Source of the DNA: Clostridia bacterium
Lineage (GTDB): Bacteria; Bacillota; Clostridia; Peptostreptococcales; Anaerovoracaceae
NCBI GenBank assembly: GCA_024682015.1
Contig: JAIKZT010000034.1
Span: forward strand, 1-27,380
Length of the DNA stretch: 27,380 bases
Reading direction: 5' to 3'
Shown here: positions 24,019 through 27,380 of the stretch, piece after piece
Layout of the letters: each line of letters starts with the position of its first letter
Numbering within the stretch: the first letter of the stretch is position 1
Notes under the pieces: generated by a model
What the model saw: only the letters and a program-made list of their open reading frames with translations
Told to the model about the DNA's origin: nothing
Database searches by the model: none
Translations under genes and position numbers: made by a program

Positions 24019-24557
24019 GTCAGTTCGAATCCCATCCTTTCCAGTTCCGTCTTCAGCGCGGCCTTTCCCCTATCCGCCAGATGATAGACCTGCCGGCGGT
24101 TTTTACCCATGACCCTCCCGGCTTCCTCGCAGGACATGTCCTCGAAATACAGCAGGATCAGGATCTGCCGGTAGTCCTCGTGCAGCTTTTGGATCGCCTG
24201 ATAGAGCTGCTGCTTGCGCTCTTCCTTCAGGATGCTCAGCTCCGGCGAGGGACTGGCTTCATCCGCCGCGTCGCGATGCTGCAGGAACGGACGCCTTTTG
24301 CGCAGATGCATGTAGGCGAGGTTCTTGCCGATGGAAAACAGCCACGTCTTGAACGAGCTTCTTCCGGAGAATCTCGCGCCGGAGGCCGCGTGGGCGAAGG
24401 CGTCCAGCATCAGGTCCTCCGCGTCCTCCATGTCGTGTACGATCCCGAAGAGGAACAGCGTCAGGGAATCGCGGTGCCGCTCCAGCAGTTCCGCAAGATC
24501 TGCGCTGTTTCCTTCCGCGAGAAACCGGCTATACAGTTGTTCGTCGGTCTCACGCAT
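24015..24557 (-). CDS. ECF-type RNA polymerase sigma factor
   Basis: 180 residues from the ATG at 24557, chosen over an upstream ATG at 24581 because GGAGG (24566-24570) lies 8 nt before it. Region 2 spans about residues 18-90 with HDMEDAEDLMLDAFAHA (the core-binding and -10 region) and FKTWLFSIGKNLAYMHLRKR. Region 4 spans about 112-172 with LHEDYRQILILLYFEDMSCE and EEAGRVMGKNRRQVYHLADR. This two-domain layout is typical of ECF sigma factors. It is first in a three-gene coupled operon with a membrane protein and a PrsW-like protease. A good promoter lies upstream, with an inverted repeat overlapping its -35 element. Confidence 0.9.
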   Translation of the reverse strand: MRETDEQLYSRFLAEGNSADLAELLERHRDSLTLFLFGIVHDMEDAEDLMLDAFAHAASGARFSGRSSFKTWLFSIGKNLAYMHLRKRRPFLQHRDAADEASPSPELSILKEERKQQLYQAIQKLHEDYRQILILLYFEDMSCEEAGRVMGKNRRQVYHLADRGKAALKTELERMGFELT

Positions 24558-24592
24558 GAGATAAGCCTCCGTCCGTACCACGATCCGTTTTC

Positions 24593-24621
24593 ATTATACC
24601 CCAAAGCGCGCAAAATGTCGC
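24593..24621 (-). promoter_or_regulatory. Promoter of the ECF sigma operon
   Basis: On the - strand a perfect TATAAT (24598-24593) lies 17 bp downstream of GCGACA (24621-24616), which matches four of six -35 consensus bases. The sigma factor ATG is 36 bp further. The -35 lies within the inverted repeat at 24609-24641. Confidence 0.65.
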
Positions 24622-24641
24622 TTGCGAAGCGACCTTTTGCG
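24609..24641. repeat. Inverted repeat in the divergent sigma / vWA intergenic region
   Basis: 15-bp arms at 24609-24623 and 24627-24641 with one mismatch and a GCG centre; the inner 7 bp (gtcgctt/aagcgac) are perfect. It covers the -35 region of the sigma operon promoter and lies 87 bp before the vWA start. It may be an operator, an RNA hairpin or a dispersed palindromic repeat. Confidence 0.75.
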
Positions 24642-24727
24642 TTCCGGGTTTTGCTATGCTCATGGTGCAAAGGGAAACAAGGCTGGCAGACGGGCTGGCT
24701 ATCAAAAGCATACAGGAGGGAACGAAA

Positions 24728-25396
24728 ATGAAAAAGAATGTAACGGAACTGGTCATGATCCTCGACAGAAGCGGCTCCATGGGCGGGCTCGAAGCCGATA
24801 CCATCGGCGGTTTCAACAGCATGCTGAACAAACAGAAGAAGGAGGAAGGCGAGGCGCTCGTGTCCGTCGTGCTGTTCGACGACCGCACGGAAGTGCTGTA
24901 CGACCGGGTGGACATCAACAAGGTGGAGCCGCTCACGGACCGCCAGTACTACGTGCGCGGCTGCACAGCCCTGCTCGACGCCGTGGGCGGCGCCATCCAT
25001 CACATCGCGAACGTCCACAAATACGCGCGCGAGGAAGACGTCCCCGAAAAGACGCTGTTCATCATCACGACGGACGGCATGGAGAACGCCAGCCGCCAGT
25101 ACACCTACGACAGGGTCAAACAGATGATCGAGCACGAAAAGGAAAAGCATCACTGGGAGTTCATGTTCCTGGGCGCCAACATCGACGCGGTGAAGGAAGC
25201 CGGAAGGCTGGGCATCTCCGCGAGCCGCGCGGCCCGCTACAACAACGATTCCGTAGGTACGGAGATCAATTTCGACGTCATGTCCAAGGTCGTCAGCAAG
25301 GCGAGGAGCGCCGGCTCCGCAAAAGCCTTCATGGCCATGATGGACAGCGGGGACATGCTGGAGGAAGTGCGCAGGGATTACAAAGCCCGGAAATAA
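24728..25396 (+). CDS. Cytoplasmic von Willebrand factor type A domain protein
   Basis: 222 residues from the ATG at 24728, with AGGAGGG upstream; the open frame upstream to 24656 has no ribosome binding site. The whole protein is a single vWA domain with a complete metal-ion-dependent adhesion site: LDRSGSMGG (D13, S15, S17), GCTALLDAVG (T80) and ITTDGMEN (D116). The strand VLFDDRTEVLYD and the later WEFMFLGANIDA fit the fold. There is no signal peptide or membrane segment, so it acts in the cytoplasm, probably binding a protein partner through Mg2+. Standalone proteins of this type occur near TerD or phosphatase stress genes in other bacteria (from memory); none are here. It is transcribed away from the ECF sigma operon. 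Confidence 0.85.
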   Translation: MKKNVTELVMILDRSGSMGGLEADTIGGFNSMLNKQKKEEGEALVSVVLFDDRTEVLYDRVDINKVEPLTDRQYYVRGCTALLDAVGGAIHHIANVHKYAREEDVPEKTLFIITTDGMENASRQYTYDRVKQMIEHEKEKHHWEFMFLGANIDAVKEAGRLGISASRAARYNNDSVGTEINFDVMSKVVSKARSAGSAKAFMAMMDSGDMLEEVRRDYKARK

Positions 25397-25666
25397 TGCG
25401 AAACAGCGTTTAGAAAGACGCTAAGGCCAAAGGGATGGCTGCGGGCAGGACCCCGCAGATTCACAATCGAGGCCGGAGGGGTGGCCGCAGAGAGGCTCGT
25501 GCCGAGAAGCGCAGTCCGCGGCGCCCCCGTCCGCGGCGAGCATCGCAAGGCATGAGGATGGCTGCGGACAGGACCCCGCAGGCCAATAATCGTTAAGAGA
25601 GCATCACAAAAGGCGGCTTCCCGATACAGATCCGGGAAACCGCCCTTCTTAGCCTTTGTGCTGCCG
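25397..25666. ncRNA. GC-rich intergenic region with structured direct repeats (candidate RNA or repeat element)
   Basis: No credible gene was seen. Two 26-nt direct repeats, differing at one base, lie at 25433-25458 and 25556-25581. Each contains a hairpin: CTGCGGG-CAGGAC-CCCGCAG in the first and the same stem with one unpaired position in the second. GTCCGCGGCG occurs twice between them (25514-25523 and 25529-25538), and AGCGT/ACGCT arms lie near 25404-25422. A folded, perhaps transcribed RNA is possible, as is a mobile repeat. The class is unknown. Confidence 0.3.
25608..25644 (-). terminator. Terminator downstream of gap
   Basis: On the - strand GGCGGTTTCCCG pairs with CGGGAAGCCGCC (one G-U), followed by TTTTGTG. 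The arms are 25633-25644 and 25612-25623. It lies 23 bp after the gap stop codon. Confidence 0.85.
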
Positions 25667-26689
25667 TTACGCTCTTCCGTCCACCTTCGCCATGTGCGCG
25701 ATCAGGCGCAGCATGTTCGCAGTGTAGCCCCACTCGTTGTCGTAGAAGGCGATCAGCTTGAACCACTGTTCGTTCATCTCGATGCCCTGCCGCGCGTCGA
25801 AGCAGGTCGGGGTGGACGCGCCGATGAAGTCTGACGAAACGACTTCGTCGTCCACGTATTCGATCACGCCCTTCATGTACGTCTCGGACGCGGCCTTCAC
25901 CTTTTCGCAGATGTCCTGATAGTGCGTCGGTTTTTCGAGCTTTACGTTCAGGTCGATCACGGAGACGTCCGCGATGGGCACGCGGTAGGCGATGCCCGTC
26001 AGCTTGCCGTTGATCTCGGGGATGACCAGGCCGACGGCCTTCGCGGCGCCGGTCGCGGTCGGAATGATGTTGCCGAACACGCTGCGGCCCGTTCTCCAGT
26101 CCTTCAGGGACTTGGCGTCGACGACCTTCTGCTTGGCTGTTGCCGCGTGGATCGTGGACATCAGGCCGCCCTCGATGCCGTACTCGTTCTGCAGCACCTT
26201 GCACAGGGGCGCCAGGCAGTTCGTCGTGCAGCTCGCTGCGGAGACGATGTCCATGGAGGACTCGTACTTCTCCTGGTTCACGCCGTAGACGAACGTCGGG
26301 GTGACCTTATCCTTGGCCGGAGCGGACATGATGACCTTCTTCGCGCCGCCGATGAAGTGATCCTTTGCGTCCTCGGACTTGACGTAGGCGCCGGTCGCGT
26401 CGACGATGTATTCGGCGCCGAGCTTTTCCCAGGGGATCTTGGACGCGTCGCCTTCGCTGTAGACCAGGATCTTCTTGCCGTTGATGATGATGCCGTCTTC
26501 AGCTTTCTCCAGCGTTCCGGGGAAACGGCCGTAGACCGTATCGTAGCGGATCATGTAGATCATGTAGTCGATGTCCGCCTCGCGCTTGGCGATGCAGGCG
26601 ACGTCGAAGATTTCCGGCTGCTGCAGCGCGATGCGAAGAGCGATGCTGCCAATGCGGCCGAAACCGTTGATTCCGAGTTTGATTGCCAT
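25667..26689 (-). CDS. gap: Glyceraldehyde-3-phosphate dehydrogenase, type I
   Basis: This enzyme oxidises and phosphorylates glyceraldehyde 3-phosphate to 1,3-bisphosphoglycerate. The 340-residue length fits the family. It shows the Rossmann motif GINGFGRIG, the active site SAASCTTNCLAP (catalytic C154), STIHAATAKQKVVD (H181), IIPTATGAAKAVG and WYDNEWGY-like FYDNEWGYTANM. An unusual point is VACIAKREAD at residues 30-39: where NAD-dependent enzymes have 'ND' at the end of the second beta strand, this protein has Ile-Ala (A34), as the NADP-preferring GapB of B. subtilis has 'NA' (from memory). Its cofactor may therefore be NADP(H) or both. The ATG has AAGGAGG upstream; the gene is monocistronic with a strong terminator. 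Confidence 0.95.
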   Translation of the reverse strand: MAIKLGINGFGRIGSIALRIALQQPEIFDVACIAKREADIDYMIYMIRYDTVYGRFPGTLEKAEDGIIINGKKILVYSEGDASKIPWEKLGAEYIVDATGAYVKSEDAKDHFIGGAKKVIMSAPAKDKVTPTFVYGVNQEKYESSMDIVSAASCTTNCLAPLCKVLQNEYGIEGGLMSTIHAATAKQKVVDAKSLKDWRTGRSVFGNIIPTATGAAKAVGLVIPEINGKLTGIAYRVPIADVSVIDLNVKLEKPTHYQDICEKVKAASETYMKGVIEYVDDEVVSSDFIGASTPTCFDARQGIEMNEQWFKLIAFYDNEWGYTANMLRLIAHMAKVDGRA

Positions 26690-26759
26690 AATATCCTCCT
26701 TGCGGGCGGACTCTTTCGCCGCCCCGACTGTATATAGCTGCGGGAACTACCCTTCTATC

Positions 26760-26768
26760 ATCATACCA
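26760..26768 (-). promoter_or_regulatory. Candidate extended -10 promoter for gap
   Basis: On the - strand TGGTATGAT fits the extended -10 form TGnTATnAT, 70 bp before the gap ATG. No clear -35 lies 17 bp upstream. Confidence 0.4.
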
Positions 26769-26813
26769 CACTTGCAACGGAAAAGGGCAGGCCTCAGGGA
26801 AATAACGAAATAA

Positions 26814-26831
26814 AGAGGGCAAAAGCCCCCT
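26814..26831 (-). terminator. Terminator after the SLH-domain gene
   Basis: On the - strand AGGGGGC-TTTT-GCCCTCT (one G-U pair) starts immediately after the stop codon of the SLH gene and is followed by TTATTTCG. It is short but well placed. Confidence 0.6.
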
Positions 26832-27380
26832 TTACTCTTCGATCTTCGAACAATATTGCGTAATGATCACGGCCAGCTGCGCGCGCGTCGTCTCGCCGCG
26901 GGGCAGCAGATAGCCGCTGGCGGTGCCGCCGATCAGGCCGAGGCCTACGATCCAGGACACGTAATCCTTTGCCCAGGAGGAGATGTCCGTTGCATCCAGG
27001 AAGGCGGTCAGTTCCGCGCTGCTGTTCAGCAGATCCTCCTTGCCAAGGGCGATCACGTAAGCCCGCAGGAGAGCCGCCAGCTGTTCGCGGGTCACGGGAG
27101 ATTCGGGGGCGAAGCGCCCGTCGCCCATGCCGGCCGCAACGCCGTGCTCGTACGCCCAGGCTGCAGCCCGCGCGTAGGGAGACCCTGCCGCGACGTCCGT
27201 GAACGGGCAGGCGCCCGCCTCGGGAGACCCGGCCAGTTTCCAAAGGATCTCGACGATCTCCCCGCGGGTGGAGGGTTCGTTCGGATGGAACAGCGCGGCT
27301 TCGCCCTCCATCAGGCCTCTTTCCGCGAGGCCATCCACGTAGGAGAAGAACCAGGCGCTCTCCGGCACGTCCAGAAAGCG
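26832..27380 (-). CDS. S-layer homology (SLH) domain protein, C-terminal part (5' end outside window)
   Basis: The frame is open to the window edge at 27380, so this is the end of a larger protein; 182 residues are visible, starting RFLDVPES. Three SLH domains follow each other: FLDVPESAWFFSYVDGLAER to LWKLAG; CPFTDVAAGSPYARAAAWAY with GVAAGMGDGRFAPESPVTRE; and FLDATDISSWAKDYVSWIVG with PRGETTRAQLAVII. Each has the typical 'F-D-V ... W/Y ... G(h)hxG ... F/L-P ... TR-E/A-h' pattern. SLH triplets bind pyruvylated secondary cell-wall polymers and hold proteins on the surface (established). The passenger domain is not visible. A terminator follows the stop directly. Confidence 0.9.
   Translation of the reverse strand, partial: RFLDVPESAWFFSYVDGLAERGLMEGEAALFHPNEPSTRGEIVEILWKLAGSPEAGACPFTDVAAGSPYARAAAWAYEHGVAAGMGDGRFAPESPVTREQLAALLRAYVIALGKEDLLNSSAELTAFLDATDISSWAKDYVSWIVGLGLIGGTASGYLLPRGETTRAQLAVIITQYCSKIEE

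Overview
The window looks like chromosomal DNA from a Gram-positive-type anaerobe, most likely a GC-rich member of the Clostridia. This rests on strong AGGAGG-type ribosome binding sites, S-layer homology (SLH) domains, a DUF4367-type anti-sigma protein, a YceG-like protein next to fba, an XRE-like regulator and an ISL3-type transposase remnant. No rRNA, tRNA or CRISPR array was seen, so the genus cannot be fixed. By eye, the first ~1.7 kb is clearly more AT-rich than the rest and looks like accessory DNA.

Layout. (1) 1-982: three overlapping + strand genes, namely the tail of a C39/papain-like peptidase and two small secreted or membrane proteins. (2) 983-3299: a repeat-rich stretch with terminator-like hairpins, a 90-aa membrane protein and a translationally coupled sigma-70-like factor / DUF4367 anti-sigma pair. 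A perfect 23-bp direct repeat lies on either side of these three genes. (3) 3300-3809: an ISL3 transposase remnant. (4) 3973-5442 (-): a YceG/MltG-like membrane protein and class II fructose-bisphosphate aldolase (fba). (5) 5573-6265 (+): an XRE-like regulator with a good promoter. (6) 6387-22467 (-): a ~16-kb operon of a small membrane protein, a 2,522-aa secreted Ig-like-repeat protein, and a second giant secreted protein. The last would be about 2,718 codons long but is cut by one in-frame TAG at 11436-11438; its C-terminal part carries ten InlB-B-type repeats. (7) 22601-24557 (-): an ECF sigma factor, a multi-pass membrane protein and a PrsW-like intramembrane protease, each overlapping the next by 4 nt. 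(8) 24728-25396 (+): a divergent, cytoplasmic von Willebrand A protein, then a GC-rich intergenic region with structured direct repeats. (9) 25667-26689 (-): GAPDH. (10) 26832 to the window end (-): the C-terminal SLH domains of a surface protein.

How the genes fit together. fba and gap are separate glycolytic units. The rest is mostly cell-surface biology: giant exported adhesin-like proteins, an SLH protein and two sigma-factor modules. The most notable items are the single in-frame amber codon in the second giant gene, the compact sigma / membrane protein / PrsW operon with a perfect inverted repeat over its promoter, the structured repeats at 25.4-25.6 kb, and a GAPDH lacking the usual NAD-selecting aspartate.
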